Part shown: positions 17,089-25,651 of the stretch, in pieces
Layout: each line of letters starts with the position of its first letter
How positions within the stretch are numbered: the first letter of the stretch is position 1
Assembly (NCBI RefSeq): GCF_001280005.1
Contig: NZ_LGDW01000013.1
Coordinates: 1 to 26,803 of the forward strand
From: Streptomyces sp. NRRL WC-3618
GTDB lineage: Bacteria > Actinomycetota > Actinomycetes > Streptomycetales > Streptomycetaceae
Direction of reading: 5' to 3'
DNA length: 26,803 nt
Translations under genes and position numbers: made by a program
Notes under the pieces: generated by a model
What the model saw: only the letters and a program-made list of their open reading frames with translations
Databases searched by the model: none
What the model was told of the DNA's origin: nothing

Positions 17089-17472
17089 TGCCGGTTGCCC
17101 TCCCGTGATCCTGTTGTCGTACTGCGCGCGGTAGGCTGGCAGATCGTTGCACTGCACTCGGTGGCCCGGCACTTCGTAGCCCAATGTCCGGAAAACGCGC
17201 CCGTTTTGGGGCGAGTGTGGTACGGCGGAACCGGTGGGGTGCGCAACGTGGCGCAGTCCACAGCGGACCGTGGCGGATCGGGCTGCCGCTACGGCGGAAC
17301 GGCCGCAAGAATGCCAGTTGATGGCGACAATGCCAGTTAGTGGCTTTGTCGTCTTTCTGGGACGGGTCGTTCGTGCCGCTGGGCACGCATGCTCGTTCTC
17401 ACTACGGGGCGATCGGTGAGCCGTTACGGCGAACCGGTCGTAGAAGCACTAACCGATGGGCGAGGGGTACGC
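17089..17472 (+). other. 384-base intergenic region before bluB-cobT
   Basis: I find no convincing gene here; an 81-codon frame at 17095-17340 lacks a ribosome site. It contains tandem dyads at 17310-17347 and three copies of TACGGCG(G)AAC (17221, 17290, 17425). No cobalamin riboswitch core is recognisable, although this is where one might be expected. Confidence 0.5.
17310..17347 (+). promoter_or_regulatory. Two adjoining 19-base repeats, each a GCCA-N5-TGGC dyad
   Basis: AATGCCAGTT starts at 17310 and again at 17329. Each is followed by TGGC, forming GCCA(17313-17316)/TGGC(17322-17325) and GCCA(17332-17335)/TGGC(17341-17344). The 19-base period would place two protein dimers on nearly the same DNA face. 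The binding protein is unknown. Confidence 0.45.
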
Positions 17473-20400
17473 ATGACCGACACCGGCCAGGTCCCGGCCG
17501 AGGGACTGCCGGAGAACGCAGGCATGGTGGAACAGCCGGGCGTTCCCACGCACGGTGCGTTCACCTACCTCTCCGAGACCACCGCCGAGGACGAAGACCT
17601 GCTGCTGCTCCCGGGCGCCCAGAGCGCGTGGGGCAACGAGGTCGCTCCGCCCGCCCCGGCGCCCGTCGTCGAGGCCGTGCACGAGCCCGGCCCGCACGAG
17701 ACCGGTGGCCGCGACAGCGGCTCGGTCGACCTGAGCGCCGTCCGCCTCGCGACCCAGACCTCCCAGGCGGCGGCGCCGGTCGCGCCCCGCCGCCCACTGC
17801 ACCTCGGCCCGCCGACCCCCGACGCCTCCGCGAGTCCGGTCCGCTCCCTTGCCGACCGGGGCCCGGCGGGCGCGCCCGCCCCGGTACGCCAGTTCGGCAC
17901 CCCGGCCCCGGCCCCCGTCCCCGAATACCTCGACGCGCCCCCTCTGCTCGCCGATCCGGCCCCGCAGAGCGCGGCCCCCTGGGGCGCCCAGGCGCACACG
18001 GCGATGCAGGCCGCGCCGGCCCCGCTGCTGGTGAGCGAGGAGGCGCACCCTGCGGAAACGGTTGCCCCACTTCTCGCCGAGACCCCGGCCCTGACCCCGG
18101 AGCCGGTACCGGAGCCGGAGCCAGTACCGGAGCCAGTACCGGAGCCGGAGCCGGTGCCCGAGACGGCCGAGATCCTGGAACCGGCGGAGCCTGAACCGGT
18201 AGCCGAAGAAGCGACTCCGGAGGCCGTGTACGAGGCGCCGGAGCAGGCCTACGAGACGCCCGAGCCCGCCCCCGCACCGGAGAGTGCGTACGCCTACGAG
18301 GTTCCCTCTCTTCCGGAGCCCCCGTTGGCGACCCCCGAGGCAGAGGCCCCCGAGGCCGGCGGCGACTTCCCGGCGACCCCGGCGACCCCCGAGGTGGCGC
18401 AGGCTCCGCAGGAGACCGACGACGCCCCGATCGCCGTGGCGGAGGCGGAACACGTACTGGCCGCGCCGGTCGCACCGGAAGAGCTGGTTGTACCGGAAGC
18501 GCCGGACCTGCAAGCCGTGCCGGAAGCGCAAGCCGTGCCCGACATCCCGCAGGCACCTCAGGCCCAGTTCGCCCCCGAGGCCCACCAGGAGCCGACCCCG
18601 CAGATCCCCCCGCAGGCCGCCCCTGAGACGGCACCGCAGGCAGTCGACCCCGGCGCACCCGCCGAGGTCCCGGCCGTCCCGGTGGGGGAGTTCCCGACTC
18701 CACCCGCAGCGGAGGAGCCCCCGGTTGCCCACTTCGTGGATCCGGTGTCCCAACTAGCGGACACTGTCGATCACGTGACCGAGGCCGCCCCGCTCGCGGA
18801 ACCCCAGTTCGAAGCCGTACCCACGGAGGCGCCCGCCCCCGAACCGGAGGACGCCGGGTACACGCCTGTCGAGGCGCAGCCCGCCGTCGAAGCGGAAGTA
18901 CCGGCTGCGGAGCCCGAAGCCGTACCGGCACCGGCCGCCCTGACCGACCAGGAGCCCACGCCGGCCGCGTCGGAGATCCAGGCCCCGGCCCCGGAGCCGG
19001 TTGCCGACGTCGCCCTCGAGGCCGAGCAGTTGGCGGCACCCGCCGAGGAGCCCGCCCCCTTCACCGAGCCGCAGTCGGCCGAACCGGAGGGTGACTTCAT
19101 CCCGGTGGACGGCACCGTGCCCACCGCGCCGCACCTGGCCCCGGCGCCCCCGCACGCCCTCGTCCTCCCCCCGGAGCACGAACCCGCGCCGGTGGAGGTG
19201 GAGGCCGAGACCGAGGTCCCGGCCTCCGACCCGGTGACGGAGGTCCCGGCGGAGGAGCCCGCGGCCGACCCCGACGCCGTGCAGGTGGCACAGCAGGCGG
19301 AGGACCTGGACACCAGGGCAGCCGACCAGGAAGAGCACGAAGAGCTGGAAGAGCAGGAAGAGCGACCGGAGAGCTCGGACAGCGAGGACGACACGGCCGC
19401 GGTGGAAGGCGTACGTCAGTCCACGGGCCCCGCCGCCCCCGGCTACGACGACGCCGAGCGCGAGGCCGTGCTCAAGGTCATGCGCGAGCGCCGGGACATC
19501 CGCAACGGCTTCCGCAGCGACCCGATCCCGCACGACGTGCTGCTGCGCGTGCTGGAGGCGGCGCACACGGCGCCGTCCGTCGGCCACTCGCAGCCCTGGG
19601 ACTTCGTCGTGATCCGCTCGGCGGAGACTCGGGGCACGATGCACGAACTGGCCGCGCGCCAGCGGGAGGCGTACGCCAAGTCGCTCCCCAAGGGCCGGGC
19701 GAAGCAGTTCAAGGAACTGAAGATCGAGGCCATCCTCGACACCCCGGTGAACATCGTCGTGACCGCCGACCCGACCCGCGGCGGCCGCCACACTCTCGGC
19801 CGGCACACTCAGCCGCAGATGGCCCCCTACTCCTCGGCGCTCGCGGTCGAGAACCTGTGGCTCGCGGCCCGCGCCGAGGGCCTCGGCGTCGGCTGGGTCA
19901 GCTTCTTCGACGAGCGCGAGATGGTCCGGACGCTGGGTCTGCCCGAGCACCTGGAGGTCGTGGCCTACCTCTGCGTCGGCTACGTCGACGAGTTCCCGGA
20001 GGAGCCCGAGCTGATGCAGGCGGGCTGGTCCAAGCGCCGCCCGCTGTCGTGGGTCGTGCACGAGGAGACGTACGGCCGCCGGGCACTGCCCGGTGAGGAG
20101 CCGCACGACCTGCTCGGCGAGACCGTCGCCAACATCCGCCCGCTGGACGCCAAGGCGCTCGGCGAGGCGTGGGAGCGGCAGAAGCGGATGACGAAGCCGG
20201 CGGGCGCGCTCGGCATGCTGGAGATCATCTCCGCTCAGCTGTCGGGGCTGTCCCGCATGTGCCCGCCCCCGATCCCGGAACCTGCGGCGGTCGCGATCTT
20301 CGCCGGCGACCACGGAGTGCACGCCCAGGGCGTCACCCCCTGGCCGCAGGAGGTGACCGCGCAGATGGTCGCCAACTTCCTCGGTGGTGGCGCGGTCTGC

Positions 20401-21159
20401 AACGCCTTCGCGAACCAGGTGGGCGCCGAGGTCTGCGTCATCGACGTGGGCGTCGCCTCGGACCTGCCCGCCACTCCTGGCCTGCTGCCCCGCAAGATCC
20501 GCGCGGGTACGTCCGACATGACGACCGGCCTCGCGATGACCCGCGAGGAGGCCCGGGCGGCCATCGAGGTGGGCATCGAGACGGCCCGCGACCTGGTGGC
20601 GGCCGGCAACAAGGCCCTGCTCACGGGCGAGATGGGCATCGCGAACACCACGGCGTCGGCGGCCCTGATCTCGGTCTTCACGGACACGGACCCCGCCGAG
20701 GTCACGGGCCGGGGCACCGGCATCAACGACGAGACCCTCGCTCGCAAGACCGAGGTCGTCCGCCGTGCCATCGACTTCCACCAGCCGGACCCGGCCGACC
20801 CGATCGGCGTCCTCGCGGCGATCGGCGGCTTCGAACACGCGGCCATGGTCGGCCTCCTCCTCGGCGGCGCGTCCCTGCGTACGCCGGTGATCCTGGACGG
20901 CGTCAGCGCCGGCGCCGCCGCCCTGGTGGCCCGCGCGATCGCCCCCGAGGTCCTGGCCGCGTGCATCGCGGGCCACCGCAGCGCGGAACCGGGTCACGTG
21001 GCGGCCCTGAACAAGCTGGGCCTGCGCCCCCTGGTCGACCTGGACCTCCGCCTGGGGGAGGGCACGGGCGCACTTCTGGCCCTGCCGCTGGTCCAGAGCA
21101 CGGCGAGGGCGATGCACGAGGTGGCGACGTTCGACTCGGCAGGCGTAACGGAAAAGTAG
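17473..21159 (+). CDS. cobT: BluB-CobT fusion with ~650-residue disordered N-terminus
   Basis: The 1228-residue product combines two steps of lower-ligand formation for B12. Residues 657-876 are a BluB/nitroreductase flavoprotein domain (VMRERRDIRNGF; HTAPSVGHSQPWDF; GVGWVSFFDE), which converts FMN to 5,6-dimethylbenzimidazole. Residues 877-1228 are CobT, which joins that base to nicotinate mononucleotide to give alpha-ribazole phosphate (GDHGVH at 945-950; GEMGIANTT; catalytic Glu1196 in LGEGTGA). Residues 1-656 are Pro/Ala/Glu-rich and probably disordered, with PEPVPEP repeats at 209-230 and a strongly acidic segment just before BluB. ATG 17473 has CGAGGGG at 5 nt; GTG 17416 is an alternative. 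Channelling of the unstable base between domains is an inference. Confidence 0.92.
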   Translation: MTDTGQVPAEGLPENAGMVEQPGVPTHGAFTYLSETTAEDEDLLLLPGAQSAWGNEVAPPAPAPVVEAVHEPGPHETGGRDSGSVDLSAVRLATQTSQAAAPVAPRRPLHLGPPTPDASASPVRSLADRGPAGAPAPVRQFGTPAPAPVPEYLDAPPLLADPAPQSAAPWGAQAHTAMQAAPAPLLVSEEAHPAETVAPLLAETPALTPEPVPEPEPVPEPVPEPEPVPETAEILEPAEPEPVAEEATPEAVYEAPEQAYETPEPAPAPESAYAYEVPSLPEPPLATPEAEAPEAGGDFPATPATPEVAQAPQETDDAPIAVAEAEHVLAAPVAPEELVVPEAPDLQAVPEAQAVPDIPQAPQAQFAPEAHQEPTPQIPPQAAPETAPQAVDPGAPAEVPAVPVGEFPTPPAAEEPPVAHFVDPVSQLADTVDHVTEAAPLAEPQFEAVPTEAPAPEPEDAGYTPVEAQPAVEAEVPAAEPEAVPAPAALTDQEPTPAASEIQAPAPEPVADVALEAEQLAAPAEEPAPFTEPQSAEPEGDFIPVDGTVPTAPHLAPAPPHALVLPPEHEPAPVEVEAETEVPASDPVTEVPAEEPAADPDAVQVAQQAEDLDTRAADQEEHEELEEQEERPESSDSEDDTAAVEGVRQSTGPAAPGYDDAEREAVLKVMRERRDIRNGFRSDPIPHDVLLRVLEAAHTAPSVGHSQPWDFVVIRSAETRGTMHELAARQREAYAKSLPKGRAKQFKELKIEAILDTPVNIVVTADPTRGGRHTLGRHTQPQMAPYSSALAVENLWLAARAEGLGVGWVSFFDEREMVRTLGLPEHLEVVAYLCVGYVDEFPEEPELMQAGWSKRRPLSWVVHEETYGRRALPGEEPHDLLGETVANIRPLDAKALGEAWERQKRMTKPAGALGMLEIISAQLSGLSRMCPPPIPEPAAVAIFAGDHGVHAQGVTPWPQEVTAQMVANFLGGGAVCNAFANQVGAEVCVIDVGVASDLPATPGLLPRKIRAGTSDMTTGLAMTREEARAAIEVGIETARDLVAAGNKALLTGEMGIANTTASAALISVFTDTDPAEVTGRGTGINDETLARKTEVVRRAIDFHQPDPADPIGVLAAIGGFEHAAMVGLLLGGASLRTPVILDGVSAGAAALVARAIAPEVLAACIAGHRSAEPGHVAALNKLGLRPLVDLDLRLGEGTGALLALPLVQSTARAMHEVATFDSAGVTEK
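18097..18162 (+). repeat. PEPV/PEPE coding microrepeat in the disordered region
   Basis: Twenty-two codons encode alternating Pro-Glu and Pro-Val (residues 209-230), with the DNA repeating CCGGAGCC(G/A)GTA. Such a tract tends to be stiff and extended and may vary in length between strains. Confidence 0.85.
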
Positions 21160-21200
21160 GGGCGGCGGCTGTGGGCAGTCGTTCCGCAGGGCGATGGGGG

Positions 21201-21232
21201 TCCCCCGCTCGAACGAAGTTGAGAGTGGGGGA
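21201..21232 (+). terminator. Terminator-like hairpin within gene-end repeats after bluB-cobT
   Basis: A 10-bp stem with one G-T pair (21201-21210 with 21223-21232) and a 12-base loop lies 41 bases after the stop. It belongs to a Streptomyces-type repeat that continues to about 21320 with a second stem (21279-21283 with 21287-21291). No gene is seen in 21160-21436. Confidence 0.6.
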
Positions 21233-21436
21233 GGGTGGGCACAGCCGCAAACGAACCCGCACATACAAGGGGGTCCGTGGGGCGAAGCCCCCGGCTTCGG
21301 GAAGGGGCGGGCTAGGGAAGAGGAACCCCCACCCTGAGCCCCCACCCCACCCGCACCGTAAAATGCGCACGTCAGGGCCCACACCAGACCCACAGGCCCC
21401 AGATCGGAACGACCCGCACGAGGGAGCCGCACCCCC

Positions 21437-22669
21437 ATGGCCGAACACCCCGCCTACCCCGTAGGCCTCCGCCTCACCGGCCGCCGAGTGGTGGTCCTGG
21501 GCGCCGGCCAGGTAGCCCAGCGCCGCCTCCCCGCCCTGATCGCGGCGGGCGCGGACATCCTCCTCGTCTCGCCGGAGGCAACCCCCTCCGTGGAGGCGAT
21601 GGCGTACTCGGGCGAACTCACCTGGGAGCGCCGCCCCTACGCGGACGGCGACCTGGCGGACGCCTGGTACGCCCTGATCGCGACCAGCGACACGCAGGCC
21701 AACGCCGACGCTTCCGCCGAAGCCGAACGGCACCGTGTCTGGTGCGTCCGCTCCGACGACGCCGACGCGGCGACGGCCTGGACCCCGGCCACCGGCCACA
21801 GTGAGGGCGTCACGGTCGCCGTCCTCACCACGGACGCCAGGGGCCGCGACCCCCGCCACACCGCCGCCATCCGTGACGCGGTCGTCGAGGGCCTGCGCGA
21901 CGGCACACTCGTCGCGCCCCACCATCGCACCCGGGCCCCGGGCGTCGCCCTGGTCGGCGGCGGCCCCGGCGACCCGGACCTGATCACGGTCCGGGGCCGC
22001 CGCCTGCTCGCGGAGGCGGACGTGGTGATCGCGGACCGGCTCGGCCCGCGTGACCTCCTCGCCGAACTGCCCCCGCACGTCGAGGTGATCGACGCGGCGA
22101 AGATCCCGTACGGCCGTTTCATGGCCCAGGAGGCCATCAACAACGCGCTGATCGAACACGCGAAGCTGGGCAAGCGGGTCGTACGGCTGAAGGGTGGCGA
22201 CCCGTACGTCTACGGCCGGGGCATGGAGGAGGTCCAGGCGCTGGCCGAGGCGGGCATCGCCTGCACGGTCGTCCCCGGCATCTCCAGCTCGATCTCGGTC
22301 CCGGGCGCGGCCGGCATCCCGGTCACGCACCGCGGGGTCGCCCATGAGTTCACGGTGGTCAGTGGCCATGTCGCCCCCGACGACGAACGCTCCCTCGTGG
22401 ACTGGCAGTCCCTCGCGAAGCTGACCGGCACGCTCGTCGTCCTCATGGGCGTCGACAAGATCGGCCGGATCGCCGAGACCCTGGTCGCGCACGGCAAGTC
22501 CCCGGACACGCCGGTCGCCCTGGTCCAGGAGGGCACGACAGCGGCCCAGCGTCGTGTGGACGCGACGCTCGCCACGGTCGCCGAGACGGTCCGTACGGAG
22601 GGCGTGAAGCCCCCCGCGGTGATCGTGATCGGCCCGGTCGTGAACGTAGGCCCCAAGACATTGGTGTAA
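21437..22669 (+). CDS. cobA: CysG-like precorrin-2 dehydrogenase / uroporphyrinogen-III C-methyltransferase
   Basis: This 410-residue bifunctional enzyme makes precorrin-2 from uroporphyrinogen III and oxidises it toward sirohydrochlorin, feeding siroheme and possibly B12. Residues 1 to about 155 form an NAD-binding domain (GAGQVAQRR at 22-30; ATSD near 81-84, where CysG has its catalytic Asp; GRDPRHTAAIRDAV). Residues about 168-410 are the SUMT domain (VALVGGGPGDPDLITVRG; VRLKGGDPYVYGRG; PGISSSISVPGAAGIPVTHR). The first domain is shorter than in enteric CysG. ATG 21437 has GAGGGA upstream. It follows bluB-cobT after a repeat-filled gap and ends 65 bases before the SpoU gene. The cobA/cysG name choice is a matter of convention. 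Confidence 0.92.
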   Translation: MAEHPAYPVGLRLTGRRVVVLGAGQVAQRRLPALIAAGADILLVSPEATPSVEAMAYSGELTWERRPYADGDLADAWYALIATSDTQANADASAEAERHRVWCVRSDDADAATAWTPATGHSEGVTVAVLTTDARGRDPRHTAAIRDAVVEGLRDGTLVAPHHRTRAPGVALVGGGPGDPDLITVRGRRLLAEADVVIADRLGPRDLLAELPPHVEVIDAAKIPYGRFMAQEAINNALIEHAKLGKRVVRLKGGDPYVYGRGMEEVQALAEAGIACTVVPGISSSISVPGAAGIPVTHRGVAHEFTVVSGHVAPDDERSLVDWQSLAKLTGTLVVLMGVDKIGRIAETLVAHGKSPDTPVALVQEGTTAAQRRVDATLATVAETVRTEGVKPPAVIVIGPVVNVGPKTLV

Positions 22670-22698
22670 CCCCGGGTAACACAATCCGTTCCCAGCCG

Positions 22699-22727
22699 TT
22701 GGCACCGCACCCAGGACAAGGCAGTAT
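22699..22727 (+). promoter_or_regulatory. Leaderless promoter of the SpoU methyltransferase gene
   Basis: TTGGCA (22699-22704) and CAGTAT (22722-22727) have a 17-base spacer. The start point would fall at the GTG start codon at 22735, seven bases beyond the -10. Confidence 0.55.
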
Positions 22728-22734
22728 CACCTCT

Positions 22735-23553
22735 GTGGCCGATCTCATCACCGTCGAGGACCCCGACGACCCGCGCCTGCGCGACTACACGGGCCTGACC
22801 GACGTCGAACTTCGCCGCAAACGCGAGCCCGCGGAGGGCCTTTTCATCGCCGAGGGCGAGAAGGTCATCAGACGGGCCAAGGACGCCGGTTACGAGATGC
22901 GCTCGATGCTCCTGTCCGCGAAGTGGGTCGACGTGATGCGCGACGTCATCGACGAACTCCCGGCCCCGGTGTACGCGGTGAGCCCGGAGCTCGCCGAACG
23001 CGTCACCGGCTACCACGTGCACCGCGGCGCCCTGGCCTCCATGCAGCGCAAACCGCTCCCGACGGCGCACGAACTCCTGCAGACCGCGCGCCGGGTGGTG
23101 GTGATGGAGTCGGTCAACGACCACACCAACATCGGCGCCATCTTCCGCAGCGCCGCCGCCCTCGGCATGGACGCGGTACTGCTCTCCCCGGACTGCGCGG
23201 ACCCCCTGTACCGACGCAGCGTCAAGGTCTCGATGGGCGCGGTCTTCTCCGTCCCGTACGCCCGCCTGGACACCTGGCCCAAGAGCCTGGACTCCGTCCG
23301 CGAGGCGGGCTTCACGCTCCTGGCCCTCACCCCCGACGAGAAGGCCAAGACCCTCGACGAGACCGCCCCGCACAAGATGGACCGCGTCGCCCTGATGCTC
23401 GGCGCGGAGGGCGACGGCCTCTCCACCCAGGCCCTGGTGGCCGCCGACGAATGGGTCCGCATCCCGATGGCCCACGGCGTCGACTCCCTCAACGTGGGCG
23501 CGGCAGCGGCAGTAGCGTTCTACGCGGTGGCAACGGGCCGCCCCCACCCCTGA
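22735..23553 (+). CDS. SpoU/TrmH-family RNA 2'-O-methyltransferase
   Basis: This 272-residue SPOUT enzyme methylates a ribose 2'-hydroxyl in rRNA or tRNA using SAM. The N-terminal substrate-binding part (FIAEGEKVIRRAKDAGYEMRS) precedes the knotted domain, whose three motifs are NIGAIFRSA (N132), LGAEGDGLS (about 222-230) and SLNVGAAAAVAFY (N253). The target nucleotide cannot be assigned. GTG 22735 is chosen because a TTGGCA/CAGTAT promoter ends just before it and no ribosome site exists; 12 upstream in-frame codons would overlap that promoter. The next gene is convergent. Confidence 0.92.
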   Translation: MADLITVEDPDDPRLRDYTGLTDVELRRKREPAEGLFIAEGEKVIRRAKDAGYEMRSMLLSAKWVDVMRDVIDELPAPVYAVSPELAERVTGYHVHRGALASMQRKPLPTAHELLQTARRVVVMESVNDHTNIGAIFRSAAALGMDAVLLSPDCADPLYRRSVKVSMGAVFSVPYARLDTWPKSLDSVREAGFTLLALTPDEKAKTLDETAPHKMDRVALMLGAEGDGLSTQALVAADEWVRIPMAHGVDSLNVGAAAAVAFYAVATGRPHP

Positions 23554-24045
23554 CCGCACCGAGACTCCCCGGAACGTCACCCAGCGAGCCCGGTCCACGA
23601 GGGGCTCATCGACACCACCGCACTCGCGTCCGGGCGGCACCGTCGCTCCGGCCCGCGGCCGCAGGGCCCGCTCCCGTCCCCGAGCAAACACGCCCGGGCA
23701 CGCCAGTGGCCATGCTGTCCGGCTCAGAAGGACAGAGTCGGGGACCTGTCGCCGCCACCGGACTCGCGTTCAGGCCGCACCCGCCGCTCCCGCCCGCCGC
23801 CGCAGGGCCCGCTCCCGTCCCAGAGCGAACACAGACGGGCCCTCGGAGCGCCATCGGCCGTGCCCGTCCGGCTCGGCATCAAAAGGACACAGCCAGGGAC
23901 GGACTCGCCACCGGTCAGTCCTGCCGCACCCGCTGTTGCTGCCGCCCGCCCCCGCCAGGCACGCTGCCGCCCTGTGCCCAGCCGATTCGGCCAGGCGCCC
24001 GAACGTCAGTCCGCCAGCCGCCGCCAGCCGCCAGCCGCGAGCCGG
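23554..24045. repeat. Degenerate ~140-base tandem repeats after the kinase gene
   Basis: Segments starting at 23621 and 23761 align with an offset of 140, sharing ACTCGCG near the start and a run of about 20 identical bases ending CAGGGCCCGCTCCCGT. A third, weaker copy starts near 23901. The same landmarks (CCGCACC..CTG, TGTCCGGC.CAGAAGG) recur at 24059-24160 inside the 3' end of the kinase gene. This suggests decayed duplications of the kinase tail. I see no convincing gene in this 492-base stretch. Confidence 0.55.
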
Positions 24046-25449
24046 TCAGTCGGTGTCGGTGTCCGGCACAGAAGGGGACGGCCCGGGCGTCAGAGGCTTG
24101 TCGTCCGCCTGCCCCGGCTGCCCCTGCCGCACCGACTGTTCCTGCCGCTGTTGCTGCTCCCGCCCGCTTCCCCCACGCCCGCTGTCGTCCCCCAGCCCAC
24201 GGCTGGGACCCTGGCACCCCTGAGCGGCCGCAATCCCCAGGGCCACCAGCAGCGTCACCACCACGAACACGAACAACCGCTGCCGCAGCAGCCGCGGATT
24301 GGCCGGCTTCCGCCAGGAGCCCGCGCCACGCGGCCCCGGGCGCCCGGTACCACTGCGAGGCCCAGGGCGGTTTCCGGAACGGGTCGTGTTCCGCGCGCCG
24401 CGAACCGGCCGCGCCCCGGAACGCGAGGAAGGGCCACCACCGCGCGACCCGGACGTCCCTGACGCCGGCCCCTGAGGACGCCGCTGTGCCTGGGACGGCG
24501 ACGGCGAGTGGGCCTGGGTCTGGGAGTGATAGGGAGGCCGCTGGTCCGGGTAGCTCTCGGTGAGGCGCCCCGTCGGCCGGTCCGCCTCGGCGGCACGCGG
24601 CCCGGGAGGCCGTACGTCCGCCATGCCCTGGGCCTCGCGCGCCGCGATCTCCTTGAGCCGCAACGACAGTTGGAGCGTGCTCGGCCGCTCTTCCGGATCC
24701 TTCGCCAGACACGCCCGTACGAGGGGTGCCAGCGCGTCCGGAACGCCCTGCAGATGGGCCTCCTCGTGCACCACCCGGTACAGCATCACCTCGGAACTGC
24801 CGTGCCCGAAGGGCGAGTCGGCCATCGAGGCGTACGCGAGAGTCGCGCCGAGGGAGAACACGTCCGTGGCCGGCGTGACCGCCGCGCCGCGCACCTGCTC
24901 GGGTGCCAGGAAGCCGGGCGAACCGACCGCCGTACCCACGTGGGTGAGAGTCGAGGCCCCGGTGGCCCACGCGATGCCGAAGTCGATGATCCGCGGCCCT
25001 TTCGGGGACAGCAGGATGTTGGACGGCTTCAGATCCCGGTGCACGACACCGGCCTCGTGGACCGCGACCAGCCCCTCGGCGAGGGCGGCACCGATGGACG
25101 CGACGTCGGCCGCGCTGAGCGACCCCTCGTCGACCACCTTGTCGTGCAGGGACGGCCCAGGCACGTACTGCGTGGCGAACCACGGCCGGTCCGCGTCCAG
25201 GTCGGCGGCGACGAGCCGCGCGGTGCACCCGCCCCTGATCCGCCGGGCCGCCGAGACCTCGCGCGCGAAACGGGAACGGAACTCCTGATCCTCCGCCAGA
25301 TCAGGCCGGATCACCTTCAGCGCGACGCGCTGTCCCCGCTTGTCGGAGCCCAGGTAGACAACGCCCATCCCGCCCGCGCCGAGCCGTCTGTGAAGCCTGA
25401 ACGAGCCGACGACACGCGGGTCCTCGCGCCTCAGGCGCATCATCGCCAT
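24046..25449 (-). CDS. PknB-type membrane Ser/Thr protein kinase
   Basis: The 467-residue protein has a cytoplasmic kinase domain (about 14-275): glycine loop LGAGGMGVVYLG, Lys45 in VALK, HRDLKPSN with D139 and N144, DFG at 156-158, and SPGFLAPEQ closing the activation loop. A basic, Pro/Arg/Ser/Gly-rich linker (about 280-385) leads to one membrane helix (FVFVVVTLLVALGIAAA, about 388-407) and a short Gln/Arg/Ser-rich outer tail of about 60 residues without PASTA or other sensor domains. ATG 25449 has GCGGGG six bases upstream; ATG 25455 or 25443 are alternatives. It is divergent from the small gene at 25652. Substrates and signal are unknown. Confidence 0.93.
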   Translation of the reverse strand: MAMMRLRREDPRVVGSFRLHRRLGAGGMGVVYLGSDKRGQRVALKVIRPDLAEDQEFRSRFAREVSAARRIRGGCTARLVAADLDADRPWFATQYVPGPSLHDKVVDEGSLSAADVASIGAALAEGLVAVHEAGVVHRDLKPSNILLSPKGPRIIDFGIAWATGASTLTHVGTAVGSPGFLAPEQVRGAAVTPATDVFSLGATLAYASMADSPFGHGSSEVMLYRVVHEEAHLQGVPDALAPLVRACLAKDPEERPSTLQLSLRLKEIAAREAQGMADVRPPGPRAAEADRPTGRLTESYPDQRPPYHSQTQAHSPSPSQAQRRPQGPASGTSGSRGGGPSSRSGARPVRGARNTTRSGNRPGPRSGTGRPGPRGAGSWRKPANPRLLRQRLFVFVVVTLLVALGIAAAQGCQGPSRGLGDDSGRGGSGREQQQRQEQSVRQGQPGQADDKPLTPGPSPSVPDTDTD

Positions 25450-25651
25450 GTTCATCCCCGCTGCCCGGTCCGTTTGACGAGCGACAGCTTACGTTTCCGC
25501 GGCCGGGTGCGCGCAGAGGCCGCGCCCTCTCGTCCCGACGGATTGTCAGTGCCGGGTGGGAGACTTGAGAGGTGGTCAGGGAGCGCGCGAGCAGGGCGGC
25601 TTGACGTCGTGTGTGATCCCAACCACCCGTTACAGAAGGGGGATTGGACCC

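Noticed and set aside
17095..17340. 81-codon frame before bluB-cobT
   Set aside because: It has no ribosome site, and the tandem dyads lie within it, so a regulatory region is more likely.
17389..17472. Upstream extension of the bluB-cobT frame
   Set aside because: ATG 17473 has the better ribosome site. GTG 17416 remains possible but is less supported.
18754..21438. Long open frame on the minus strand opposite bluB-cobT
   Set aside because: It is a by-product of GC-rich codon usage in the real plus-strand gene; its translation shows no family motifs and the plus strand has clear BluB and CobT motifs.
23621..24040. CRISPR-like or phage attachment repeat
   Set aside because: Repeats are long, degenerate and without regular spacers, and no cas or integrase gene is nearby.
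23554..24045. Open frames in the region after the SpoU gene, on both strands
   Set aside because: They overlap each other, have no ribosome sites, and the sequence consists of degenerate repeats.
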